A stretch of DNA of 64,000 nt from Dendrobium chrysotoxum (taxonomy: Eukaryota > Streptophyta > Magnoliopsida > Asparagales > Orchidaceae): contig CM034314.1 in the NCBI GenBank assembly GCA_019925795.1, forward strand, positions 82,332,780-82,396,779, in the 5' to 3' direction. This document shows positions 36,300-47,787 of this stretch, one piece after another. How positions within the stretch are numbered: position 1 is the stretch's first letter; every line of letters begins with the position of its first letter. The notes beneath the pieces were generated by a model, which was not told the origin of the DNA, ran no database searches, and saw only the letters and a list, made by a program, of their open reading frames with translations. A program made the position numbers and the translations under genes.

Positions 36300-38603
36300 T
36301 CGAGTCTGGAATGATCATATGTAAAGGAAACTTGCTTTACATAGAGGATCGAATCTGGATGATCGTGTATAGAGGAAACTTGCTCTACACAGAGGATCGA
36401 ATCTGGATTGATCGTATGTGAAGGAAACTTGCTTCACACAGAAGATCGAGTCTGGAATGATCGGGTATAGAGGAAACTTGCTCTATACAGAGGATCGGGT
36501 CAGGAATGATCGTATGTGAAGGAAACTTGCTTCACATAGAGGATCGAGTCTGGAATGATCATATACAGAGGAAACTTGCTCTGTATAGAGGATCGGGTCA
36601 GGAATGATCGTATGTGAAGGAAACTTGCTTCACATAGAGGATCGAGTCTGGAATGATCATATATAGAGGATACTTGCTCTGTATAGAGGATCAGGTCTGG
36701 AATGATCGTATGTGAAGGAAACTTGCTTCACATAGAGGATCGAGTCTGGAATGATCATATACAGAGGATACTTACTCTGTATAGAGGATCGGGTCTGGAA
36801 TGATCGTATGTGAAGGAAACTTGCTTCACATAGAGGATCGAGTCTGGAATGATCATATACAGAGGAAACTTGCTCTGTATAGAGGATCGGGTCTGGATTG
36901 ATCGTATATAGAGGAAACTTGCTCTATATAGAGGATCAGGTCTGGAATGGTCGTGTATAGAGGAAACTTGCTCTATACAGAGGATCGAGTCTGGATTGAT
37001 CGTATGTGAAGGGAACTTGCTTCACACAGAGGATCGAATCAGGAATGATCGTATATAGAGGAAACTTGCTCTGTATAGAGGATCGGGTCTGGATTGATCG
37101 TATATAGAGGAAACTTGCTCTATATAGAGGATCAGGTCTGGAATGATGGTGTATAGAGGAAACTTGCTCTATACAGAGGATCGAGTCTGGATTGATCGTA
37201 TGTGAAGGGAACTTGCTTCACACAGAGGATCGAATCAGGAATGATCGTATGTGAAGGAAACTTGCTTCACGCAGAGGATCAGGTCTGGATGATCGTATAT
37301 AGAGGAAACTTGCTCTATACATAGGATCAGGTCTGGATGATCGTATATAGAGGAAACTTGCTCTATACAGAGGATCAGGTCTGGATTGATCGTATATAGA
37401 GGAAACTTACTCTATACAGAGGATCGGGTCAGGATTGATCGTATGTGAAGGGAACTTGCTTCACACAGAGGATCGAATCAGGAATGATCATATACAGAGG
37501 ATACTTGCTCTGTATAGAGGATCGGGTCTGGAATGATCGTATGTGAAGGAAACTTGCTTCACATAGAGGATCGAGTCTAGAATGATCATATACAGAGGAT
37601 ACTTGATCTGTATAGAGGATCGGGTCTGGAATGATCGTATGTGAAGGAAACTTGCTTCACATAGAGGATCGAGTCTGGAATGATCATATACAGAGGAAAC
37701 TTGCTCTGTATAGAGGATCGGGTCTGGATTGATCGTATATAGAGGAAACTTGCTCTATATAGAGGATCAGGTCTGGAATGGTCGTGTATAGAGGAAACTT
37801 GCTCTATACAGAGGATCGAGTCTGGATTGATCATATGTGAAGGGAACTTGCTTCACACATAGGATCGAATCAGGAATGATCATATACAGAGGAAACTTGC
37901 TCTGTATAGAGGATCGGGTCTGGATTGATCGTATATAGAGGAAACTTGCTCTATATAGAGGATCAGGTCTGGAATGATCGTGTATAGAGGAAACTTGCTC
38001 TATACAGAGGATCGAGTCTGGATTGATCGTATGTGAAGGGAACTTGCTTCACACAGAGGATCGAATCAGGAATGATCGTATGTGAAGGAAACTTGCTTCA
38101 CGCAGAGGATCAGGTCTGGATGATCGTATATAGAGGAAACTTGCTCTATACAGAGGATCAGGTCTGGATGATCGTATATAGAGGAAACTTGCTCTATACA
38201 GAGGATCAGGTCTGGATTGATCGTATATAGAGGAAACTTACTCTATACAGAGGATCGGGTCAGGATTGATCGTATGTGAAGGGAACTTGCTTCATACAGA
38301 GGATCGAATCAGGAATGATCGTATGTGAAGGAAACTTGCTTCACGTAGAGGATCAGGTCTGGATGATCGTATATAGAGGAAACTTGCTCTATACAGAGGA
38401 TCAGGTCTGGATGATCGTATATATAGGAAACTTGCTCTATACAGAGGATCAGGTCTGGATGATCGTATATAGAGGAAACTTGCTCTATACAGAGGATCAG
38501 GTCTGGATTGATCGTATATAGAGGAAACTTACTCTATACAGAGGATCGGGTCAGGAATGATCATATGTGAAGGAAACTTGCTTCATATAGAGGATCGGAT
38601 TTG
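36300..38603 (-). repeat. Hairpin tandem array of element B (~57-bp units, about 40)
   Basis: Each unit reads GATC-stem-GAAACTTG-stem-AGAGGATC plus a linker such as GGTCTGGAAT. Stems come in several classes, each complementary to its partner: TATAGAG/CTCTATA, TGTGAAG/CTTCACA, TACAGAG/CTCTGTA and TGTAAAG/CTTTACA. The loop stays constant. Long segments (for example 36900-37250 and 37750-38110) repeat as higher-order blocks. Frames crossing it are repeat artefacts. Confidence 0.93.
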
Positions 38604-38880
38604 AATTCTGGAACTTGAGATTTGAATGATTTTTTAATTTGAATTTGAAAGTGTTTGAATTTGAAACTTTATTTGATGAATTTTAATTTGAAGGGTTTTA
38701 AATCTGTGATGTGTTTTGAATTTGATTTAAATTATTTTTGAATTTGAGGAATTTTGAATTTGAAATTTGATTTTAATTGATGTTGAATTTGATTTCGAAT
38801 TTTGAATTTTGATTCTGTTTGATTTGAATTTTAAAGTGTTTTGAATTTGATTTTAAGTTTGACACTCATCTGGCATGGTA
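38604..38880 (-). repeat. TTTGAATTTGA-rich spacer of element B
   Basis: Low-complexity sequence built from TTTGAA/ATTTGA words; element A has its counterpart (TCAAATTCAAAT words) at 59060-59275, between pol and the array. Confidence 0.7.
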
Positions 38881-38919
38881 CTTCCTGAAGAGCCTCCCCA
38901 ATGTTTAAAAATATTGGGT

Positions 38920-39250
38920 GGCATTTTTCAGGTTGGTCGGTCAAAAGGAAACTTCCTCAAAGATCATCATTAACGATCCAGTCAACATTGACTCAAGCTT
39001 TCCATTGAGTTTACAACGGATTAGAAGCGGTCTACAAAAGACTACGACCAAGTCTCCTACTTGGGGAGTTTTAAAGTGACACAACTTATCAATAACTTGA
39101 ATCAAATGTGACTTATGAACTTTCAAACTTTGTTGAGCTTAATTTGATTTTTATTTGAGGCCCTGGAGCTCCTCGAATTGGAGTCAAGCACTCTGCTCAA
39201 TTAGAGTTTGATTTTGAACAGCAAGTCCCAATAAAGGAAACTACGCCTCT
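38920..39250 (-). pseudogene. Element B integrase C-terminal remnant
   Basis: Minus-strand reading gives LAVQNQTLIEQSA, LQFEELQGLK and, in an open stretch 39126-38941, IDKLCHFKTPQVGDLVVVF. These align with RTAVQNQITTEQNA, LRLEELEGLEE and HDKLVRPRTFRVGDLVLVL of element A (58680-58870). Several stops interrupt it. An 85-bp duplication of the AVQNQT-coding area (39215-39320) lies upstream. It shows that B once had integrase and lost the catalytic part. Non-functional. Confidence 0.8.
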
Positions 39251-40469
39251 AGATCAGAATGATCTAGGACCCAGCACAGGGTGTGGTTTGATTTTGAACA
39301 ACAATTTCCAGCATTATAAAATACTCCTCCAGTGGGATTAAGCTTGGACCCAGCATAGAGTGTAATTTTATAAAGAAGGCCTAGTATGAAAAGATGCCTA
39401 TGCGGAAGGGCTTACACACACTTCTCAAGGACCGGATTTTAAATTTTTATCAAGAGTAGAAGATTCATTCTTTTTATTAGAAAACTTCCTCTAGCAATTT
39501 GGACCCTGTCGGAACGACAAGCGGGCACAAATTCAGAAGTACAGTGAAAAGTTTGAGTGACCCCAACTAACCTGAAAAAGGTTTGAGGATTTAGGTTTTG
39601 TTGACCCAGACCAAGTTTCGTAGAAACTAAACTGGGGTCTCCCTTAAATATTTTGAATTAAAATCAATTTCAAAGAGGTTTAAGTTGAATATAGAAATTT
39701 GATCTTTTCAATTCTCTAGCACGAGAGATTTTTGTATCTTGATAGAATATCGATGTCCAATGAAAATTCTGGATTCAAGACTTTCAAAATCAAGCAATTT
39801 AAATTTAACTGGGTCTTTTGAGATTAAAACATTTAGAAAAAGGGAGCCTCATTCTTTTTCTGGTGGCGCACATTGCGCATCTTTTTGATTTATAGTGTAT
39901 TTTGCACTGTTTCTTAACTTGTGGCATCCATTGCACATCTTTTTTATTTTTGGTGCACTTTGTGCATTTCTTGATTGTTGGCGCATTTTGCGCATCTTTT
40001 GAATTCAATTGAATTTAAGAAGAGGCTGCACCTTCTCTATTTCAATACCGGGATTACATCTCAAGTATAAGAGAAGAAAACTCATTCTCTTATGCAAGGA
40101 CGAATAATCCTCAAGGTATAACCCAGTCTTTTAAAATGAATACTGGCTTGACTTTTGAAAATTATTGAACAGATTTTAAACACGCAAGAGATATCTATCT
40201 AAGATAAAAAATTGCGAGATGATTAAAAAGATTTTCATTTCAAAGATCAACTTAAGTTCGATATCGATTTAACTCAACAATTGAATCAATCCCACAAAAG
40301 AGATGGGAAGGAGGGATATTCAAATATTTGATGGAGTCAACAAGAACTTTCTCCTGTTTAAGACTTCAAATAGAGGTAAATTTTCATTAAAAAGATGATT
40401 CAACTATCTTGAAAGTTTGAAATCAATACACTTGAGAAATTGAAAGCTTTTCCTTAAAAAGAAATTGCA
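39251..40469 (-). other. Unreadable part of element B
   Basis: By position this should be pol, but no protease, RT, RNase H or integrase motif could be found in any frame. A small region (39805-40008, minus) has short repeats of TGGCGCATTTTGCGCATC-like words that yield a Lys/Cys-rich frame of no known family. Either heavily decayed or unrelated filler. Confidence 0.4.
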
Positions 40470-40565
40470 AATCTAGGTGGCAAGACCCCAGTAGTACGGA
40501 ATTAGATTCCTACGATCTCCTTGGAGGGAGAGACTACTATTGGGTCTGCACTATCCTTAGAAGTT
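40470..40565 (-). pseudogene. Element B pol-linker trace
   Basis: Minus-strand reading DPIVVSPSKEIVGI, stop, FRTTGVLPPR aligns with SPVVCSSDEVVQVQLRGGKV and LPPR of element A (53888-53950), between the zinc knuckle and protease. The stop stands where A has a Gln codon. After this point similarity to A is lost. Confidence 0.6.
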
Positions 40566-40739
40566 GTTGCATCACTTTAATCAAAAGATTTATCTCGATA
40601 GGACCCCGTTGAAAGTTGAATTTTAACGGTATCACTATCTGATATAATCTTAGATTATTTCTCATCTCTTATTACTAGTGGTCTAGTAATTAGGAGAGTG
40701 GCACCCCGAGTAGTTTCTACACCTCCTCCTCTCTAGTTG

Positions 40740-41259
40740 ATGTAGTGGGACACGTGTAGAAACGTGACCTAACATCATCTAGTAGAGTGGATGGGTCATA
40801 ACCTTCAACTGGGGGCCTAGGGCCTGGTACTGGAGTTTGATCAGTTTTGGTTTGATTAATCCTCGCCATGTAGTAGTCAAGAAGGTGTATTGAAGATCGT
40901 GCTCTCGTCTCTACAACCTCCCTCCTTTGAGTAACAGGAGAAGGGTGGAAATGATTTCCACCAGGGAAGGGTTACGTAGAAGGGGCAACAAACTTTTGAT
41001 TAGCCTCGGACTTGACGTGCTTTAAGGCTTTCGCCTCAGCAGTCTTCCTGGCCTTGACAACCTTCTTTCTGACTCTACGAAGGTAGTTCTTCATTTTGTT
41101 CTTGCTGGCCTTGCTGACGGCAGGGGTACTAGAACTTGACTCAATCTCAGGCTAAGATGGTAGCTCTTCTATCGTTATTGACTTCTGGTTCGTATCCTCC
41201 TCAGTAAAAGATACAGTGGGTAAAGGGGTGACAACAGCCTCCATCTCGGAGATGGGGGA
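40740..41259 (-). pseudogene. Element B gag N-terminal remnant
   Basis: Minus-strand reading contains KNYLRRVRKKVVKARKTAEA and later GGNHFHP. These align with NYLRRIRKKITKSRKIAEQ and KGSHFHP of the element A gag extension (about 50590-50740). At least two in-frame stops are present. The remnant ends exactly at 41259, the left edge of element A, so A inserted into it. This basic patch is the best conserved part of the gag extension between the two copies. Confidence 0.82.
41255..41259. repeat. Presumed left target-site duplication GGGGA of element A
   Basis: Five bases directly before the TG of LTR A. The partner copy would follow the 3' LTR beyond the window, so this is unproven. Confidence 0.4.
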
Positions 41260-43970
41260 TGTTGACCTCATTTTTGTATGAGCTCGGTAGGACCAATCCA
41301 GACCTTAGGATCATTCCAATCCTTAGGATTTAATCCTGACCCTAGGATTAATCTAATCCTAGATCAATCCAGATTCAAATCAATCCTGACTCCAGATCAA
41401 TATAATTTAAGACAAATTTAGATTCTAGGATTCTCCTAGACTTCAGACCCTAGGATCTATTCTAGACCCTAGGATTCTACCTGATTCTAGATCATATGAT
41501 CCTCTTAGACCTTAGGATTCTCCTAGATCTATCTAGAGCTTAGGATTCTTCTAGATCCTAAGACTATTCTAGATCCCAGGCCCTAGGACTTCCAAACCCT
41601 AAGATCTTCCTAGAAATCAAACTTTAGGATCTACTCTAGATCCTAAGATCCTTCTAGATCTTGAATCTTAGGATTCCTAGATCTTAGGATTCTTCTAGAT
41701 TATAGGATTCTTCCAGACCCCAAATCCTAGGATTTCCCTAGGACTTCTAGATTTCAGGACCTTTCCAGACTCCAGTTCCTAGGATCTATTCTAGACCTTA
41801 GGATTCCCTTAAGCTGATTTGGACCCTAGGACCTATTCTAAACCCTAGGATTCTTCTAGATCAATCCAAGCTTCAATTCAATCTAAACTTAATTCAAATC
41901 CTATCATTCAAGCTCAAAATCCAATTCAAAACCAGATTTCCAGACTCAAATCCAAGGCCAAAGGTCTAAGTCCTAAAAGCCTTTTCCAGCAAATTTTTGA
42001 ACACCTCAAAACCCTATCAAATGACCTCTGATTCAAGATCTATCAGTTCCATACTGATGTGACATGTCTCTAGAGGTAACTCTCTAAATTTGAGCTCATT
42101 CTGAGATCTCTAACCCCAGAAACTGAATTGAAATCCAAAGGCTGTAAAACCTTAAAATATTTACAGTATATGCCACTGGACCTGTCACCCAATGGATTTT
42201 GATCATGGAGCTTTCTACAAAGCTCCAAATCACTTCCAGACCCTTGATTATGACTCATTAAGCAATAAACTGCATTTTGTTGGATTCAATTTGACCCCCA
42301 GTTGACCAAGGGTTAAAATGACCAAAGTACCCCTTAAGGGTTCAAATGCACTTTTCAAACCCAATGATCTCCAAATTGCTTGGGATCACCTCCAGCAATT
42401 TTCAAATATCAAACTGAACCTGTTAAGCCCATTCCCAGCTTTTGGGTCAACCTGGTTGACCAAGTCAACTTGGGTTGACCCAATAACCCATTAAGGGCCC
42501 AAATAGGTATTTTTGATCAAATGATCATTCTGATCCCTCAAACCACTTCTAACAGACTTCAAACGCCATTTCAAACTTATTGAGTCCAAACCCTAGACCT
42601 GAGTCAACTTGGTTGACTAAGTCAACACAGGTTGACCAGTTCAAACCCTTAAGCTCCTCCACTTTGAATCAAGCTTTAATTGCATTCAAACCTCATTCAA
42701 ACTTCATTCAAGTGTACCCTTAATGATTTGGGTTGGATTAGATACCCTTGACCTAATCAAAAGTTGACTTGGTCAACTTAGCCCAAGTTCAATCAAATGT
42801 GACCCATTTGGGTCAAATTCCTTCAAATATTCATTTGAAACCTTTCAAATCTTCAAACCTACATCAATCAATGCCTTGAATTTTTTTTTTAAACCCACCT
42901 CAAGTCAAATCACATTGAGTTTGACTTGGTCAACTCAATAAAACATGGTCAAACCCCTTAAACATTCTCCCACTCATTCAAACTCAAGACCCTTAAGCTT
43001 TAAATCCCCTTTAAGCCATCAACTCAAAACCCAAAGCTCTGTCCCATACCAACTCAGCAGTCCACATGGACTTTGACTGGTCAAACAGTCAAATTGAGCT
43101 TTCAAGAAGGTCAAACCTAGTCAAATCATTCCCCAAAGCTTAATACACTCTAATCCAAATCATTCCAGCTATTGTAACAGACTCCAGAAGCTTCCTAAGG
43201 CTAATCTCAGCCCTTAGATCAAGAGTTCATGGCTTGGATTAACTCCATGTGTCTAAGTGGGGACCAAACCCCTTTACACATGGGATGTACCTCCTTGTCC
43301 TTTCATTCCCTGCTCTCTAACTGATTGAGGACATGTGGCAACATCCCAGCAAGTCCCCAAGTCATCCCAACCATCCATTTGGCATGGGGATGATTGAATA
43401 GGCTTAAAACCCTAAAATCAAGCTCATTCATTCATCTATCTTCTCTCACCTAAAATTTCTCCTCCAGAACTCCTCAAGCTTTCTAAGCTTCTCTGAGAGC
43501 TTCTCCAATAATCCCTATAGCTCCCCCATGCTTCTCCCCATCAAAATCTAGCCTCCAAAGCCCTCATTGGTGAAGAGAGAGGATCTAGAGAGAGAATCAG
43601 GAGATACACAAATAACTTCAAATCCAGCTAATCTAGGTTTTGACGTCTTCTACAAAGTTGAAGAGGATATTAGCAGCTTTCCAACGAGCCCAAGATCGTC
43701 AAAATCTGACGGCTAGATTGTAAGTTATCGTCATTTTAAGTTCTATGATCAAACATTGATTTCTCCCAAATCCCAATGCATGGAGCTTTGAAACTCCATG
43801 GATTGAAAGAGTAGGGTATCTAGATCCTATGTCTCAAATTTCATGAAATTTGAACGGTCGGATCGAAAGTTATGAGCATTTAAAATTCTAGTTTATTTTG
43901 AACTAAGATTTCGGGAGCGATCTGGACCGTCCGATCGCGTGTGTATTGCGATCGAACGGTGCAGATCAAG

Positions 43971-44030
43971 CCGGACTGTATGCTGTAGCCGGCGGGATTC
44001 GAACCTACGCCGTTTGGCCATACAGCCCGG
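43971..44030 (-). other. Stem-loop enclosing a tRNA T-arm-like B-box (antisense in LTR A)
   Basis: Arms CCGGACTGTATG (43971-43982) and CATACAGCCCGG (44019-44030) pair except for one A-C. Inside, the minus strand reads GGTTCGAATCC (44005-43995), a perfect pol III B-box. A partial T-arm (GTAGG/CCCGC, loop TTCGAAT) can be drawn. No A-box at proper spacing or full cloverleaf was found, so it is not called a tRNA gene. Confidence 0.45.
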
Positions 44031-44125
44031 TGACGTGGCAAAATCTGGTTCGTCCATCTGATCGGGCGCGGATCGGATGGCCCGATTTCCTTGCTGACGT
44101 GGCAAGTGGCTCAATCAGAGTGTGC

Positions 44126-44174
44126 CACGTGTCAAGTACGAGGAAAGCCGCCGCCGCCATCATTCCAATGATTG
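44126..44174. promoter_or_regulatory. G-box and HD-Zip II site at the edge of the LTR A GC island
   Basis: CACGTG at 44126-44131 (in GCCACGTGTC) and CAATGATTG at 44166-44174. The same pair type occurs in LTR E. They sit about 2.9 kb into the LTR. Binding is inferred from consensus only. Confidence 0.35.
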
Positions 44175-46954
44175 GCCGGCAGTTAAATTAATTAAAAATG
44201 AATTTAAAATTCATTTTAAATGCTCAAAACTTTTGATCATTGAGTTTAGAGAAAAACAGAGATGATGAGTTTTTATTTTTCTCACATTTCTCAAGATCCA
44301 ATGGTCAAATTGACCTCAAATTTGGATGGCTTAGATTAGGGGGAATCCTTAACCCACCCTAATTTTCTTGGGTCATGTTCTGACCAGAATTTCTATGAAA
44401 TGAATTTTCAAATGTATGGGTTCATTTTGGACCCATAAATTTAAAAATTCATAAATTTCTTTTATGCTTAGCATTAGGACATATGATTGTTGTGATGTGT
44501 TTACATATGTGTCCAAGGGTCTAGAAACCTTGATTCAAACCCAATTAAACTTAGTGACATCATTTAAGGACAATAATTAAGGATCTTAATTAGAAAACTT
44601 AGAAAATTCCAATAATTAGGCTATAATTCCAATTGACTTGAAACTCAAACCATTTGAACTTAGTGACACCCTCAGCCCTAGGAAAATTTCCCACTGACTT
44701 TTGAGATCATTAAGCCCCTTAATTAACCTAATCAAGTTTAAACCTTAATTAAGCCATTAAATCTTCCAGAAATTATAATAAATCAAGTTTAAATCTAAAA
44801 ATTACATTTAATACCTCAAACTGACCAGAATTGAACCCTTACTCAATGAAAAATAAAAGCCCCTTGACTGGACTTCAAAATTAAGTTTAATTTAATTTTA
44901 ATTGAAATTTAATATTTAATTAATTTAATTAATTAAAAATAATTAAAAATTCCAGAAAATTTCCAAACACTTGGAGATCACTCCTTAGGTCATTCCTGAC
45001 CTTTGGAGTTGATTTCAAGGAGTTTGGAGGTCATTTGGATTCAAATCATAAAAACGGTCTCTAATTAAACAATTAAATAATTCATTAAATACTCAAAATT
45101 TCAAAAATTCATAACTAATTCAAATAAACTCTAAATTGAGCAAACTCAAAGGCATACAACTCATCTTAAGGTCTAATATTTATTAAAAATGTAAAGTTTC
45201 CAGAAATCAAACAAATTTGAAAAAGTCAACTTTTGGTCAAACTTAGTTCAAATTCAAGTCAAAACTTCAAATCTTCATAATAAAATATAGAAAAATCCAA
45301 TTTCAGTGTACTTACTGTCTAACTGATCATATTAAGGTCCAGTATTTTAATAAAATATTAACTTTCCAGAAAATACCTTAAATCAAAAAGTCATTTTTTA
45401 ACCCCTTAATTAAATGATTAAAATAATCCAAAAAATACCAAAATTCAACATATCACTCAAAATTCCAGAACATTAATTTGAGCTTAAAACCAGCAACCAA
45501 CTAATTCTAATTAAAATTTAATCAACTTTCAAACCTTAATCAAACTCAAATCACTTAATTATATCGGGTACCACTAGGTAACTCAGGCCTACGAGGCTAT
45601 TAAATTAGCCCCAAGGAAGGTGAAATAAACTTCACGGCCTCGGTGTGAAATAAAGGTGGTATCCAACAAGTAATTAAAATCAAGTTTAAAATCAATTTCA
45701 AGTCATTAATATTTAAATTCAAATTAAATCTTCCCTTAAACCTTCAACCAACTTGAACCTCAAATAACTTCAATCAAATGCCTATCTAGGACATATCAAA
45801 ACCACACAGCCTCCTACACACACTTTAGATGGTTTGCTAGGATAACCAACTCTAGTTTTAGGCTAGGCCGGTGTTTACTTTTCTGCTGTGTGCTGAATTT
45901 TCGAGCTTTCACTGCATGCTGTTTGCTAGACATAGAATTGCTGTGATTGTCTATTTATTTAATGCACTCTGTGATGTGATTGATTGTACGATTAGATCTA
46001 CCCCTAGGCTAGGAACAATTTGTACTAATTCAATCTTATACAGGTGGCCATGCTCATACAGGGCATAAATTAAAGGGGGCAAAATCATAATTATTAAATT
46101 GCATAGGTGCTCCAGAATGCTTAAGTCCCCCTTTAAAATCAAAAAGAGCATGGCCAAGCGTGGCTATGATTGAGTATTTTAATTTCAAATATATAACTGC
46201 TTGGGATGTCAAATATAAACTGCTGATTATTAGGATAACCTTGCAGGTTGTTGAGTCTAGATTTTTAATTTCTATTGATGTAATTTGATTTGAGCTGAGT
46301 TGTAAATTTAAAGTGATTTGAGATTGAGATGTTTAAACATCCAATTTAGAATCCAAAGAGGAAGGAACATCCCTTAGGGGAGAGTTCCTATCCATTTGGA
46401 GATCCAGATTAGGATGAAGTTCAAATGTCCAAAGAGAAAAGATAACACCCCTATCTAGGGGGAGTTTCCTTTCATTTGGATATCCAGACCCGACGATCCA
46501 AGGAGTTTCAAGAAGACAAAGAAGTGAAGAACGAGAAGAATCTCAAATCTCAAAGTCACTTGAGTCTTAGGAGTAGAATCCGGGTTGTAGTCAGTGGTAC
46601 CCGGCCACTTTACTTTACTGCAGACCCTGGGTTGTACAATTAAGGGCACTTGCTTATGGACTTTCAGTTTGAGCATTTATTTAATTAATTTAATTATTTG
46701 ATTGATTTGATTACTTGATGTTGATTGCAATTAAGGACTTGCATGCTTTTAGTAGTTTTTTGGCGCTTATTGCATGTCGTATTTGATTTAGCCTGGAACC
46801 CGATCGGAGGCTCGTGAGGGTACGGTCATTAACTTTTTCTACTTAAACAAAATTAAAATTTTTAAGCTCAGATAGAAACTCTAACGCTCTTAAGAAGTAA
46901 GCCCGGACTCGTCGGGAGTTTTTCATGCATTCATATTAACTTTTCTCTACCTTG

Positions 46955-47026
46955 TTAGGCACCTCCCCGCCTGCGGGTTCTGGCAGACCACCTGACCTAT
47001 TAGGGTGCAGTTCTGTCCAAGGGGAT
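46955..47026 (+). other. Conserved ~72-bp LTR block (copy A)
   Basis: Block with CACCTCCCCGCCTGCGGG, TGGCAGACCACCTGACC and TGCAGTTCTGTCCAAGGGG. It is recognisable at once in C, D and B although their surroundings are well diverged. It lies about 1.2 kb before the LTR end. Role unknown. Confidence 0.6.
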
Positions 47027-47765
47027 GTTGTGCAATCTTTAGGATAAAACTTATTTTTAATCCTGTTTTAAAACTGCTTCATTTTGATTTAAGCATTTCA
47101 TCGAGTCAACTAGCATGCATTGCATTAGATACAAATTAAAAATTGAGTCTAAATCTTTAATTGTATTTCTAGTTTAAGCATTTAACCCAACATATGTTAA
47201 GGGGTCAATTAGGATCTGCTCTAGATGTCGACCCCAGTTCTTTAAACCAATCTTAAACAATGTCCCCTAACCACTCTACATTTAAAAGACTTTGACTCAT
47301 GGTTTTGAAGCGTTTAGGTGGTTTAGCTGGCTCCCCAATCCAGGCCGGGGTAAGTCCAGATTGCACTGCATTAGCTAGGATTCGGGTCACTGATTTTCTG
47401 TACCCAATTTTAGACTTAAGTTCTGAGGCATGTCTTCAATCTTAAGACATCAATCTTCCGGGAATCTGATTCCCACCTTCTAATAAAATTGACCATTTAA
47501 ACATTAAAATATCTTTCAATCTAATTCAAGCCTAACACTTAAGATAGTTTGAGGTGTTTCTGAAGCAATTCAGAATCTTAAGACACCTCCTACTCTTCTT
47601 CCTTTGACTCCAGAAATAAGTGTTCAACCTTGAACCAATCCCATTTGAAAATTCAAGTCCTTAACCTTCTTTGATATCAAGCTTTGAATTCCAAATGAAA
47701 TTCGTATCGCTATTTTAATCGAGAGTATTCGTAGGAAATTTTCTGGTTTCCTACGATGTAATTAA

Positions 47766-47787
47766 CTACGAGGGCTTGCGCTCGTAG
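47766..47787 (+). other. Conserved LTR hairpin (copy A)
   Basis: CTACGAG-GGCTTGCG-CTCGTAG, a perfect 7-bp stem about 460 bp before the LTR end, preserved in C, D and (with one wobble) B. Confidence 0.6.

Larger units (their letters stand above)
34580..41259 (-). mobile_element. Element B internal region (antisense, most of pol deleted)
   Basis: Read on the minus strand: gag remnant (41259-40740), pol-linker trace (40565-40470), about 1.2 kb undecipherable, integrase C-terminal remnant (39250-38920), TTTGAA-rich spacer, hairpin array, second repeat block, polypurine tract, then the 3' LTR. No protease, RT or RNase H motif remains. Everything upstream of gag was displaced by element A and should continue right of the window. 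B was non-autonomous or an old deleted copy. Confidence 0.8.

Noticed and set aside
37586..38521. Repetitive open frames across the hairpin array on both strands
   Set aside because: By-products of tandem repeats; no ATG context, domain or conservation beyond the repeat itself. The same holds for 59499-59756 and 60159-60480.
36300..38603. Regular array of ~57-bp units resembling a CRISPR array
   Set aside because: The alternating parts are not unique spacers; they are recurring stem classes and linkers, and the context is a plant retrotransposon. It is a tandem repeat.
42070..42258. 62-codon minus frame repeated at 62985-63173
   Set aside because: The two are the same place in the two nearly identical LTRs of element A; duplication reflects LTR identity, not a gene family.
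43893..44191. Open frames on both strands in the GC-rich island of LTR A
   Set aside because: They are not kept in LTRs B, D or E and have no family motif. GC-rich sequence lacks stop codons by chance; the same applies to 7687-7947, 19472-19732 and 31343-32349.
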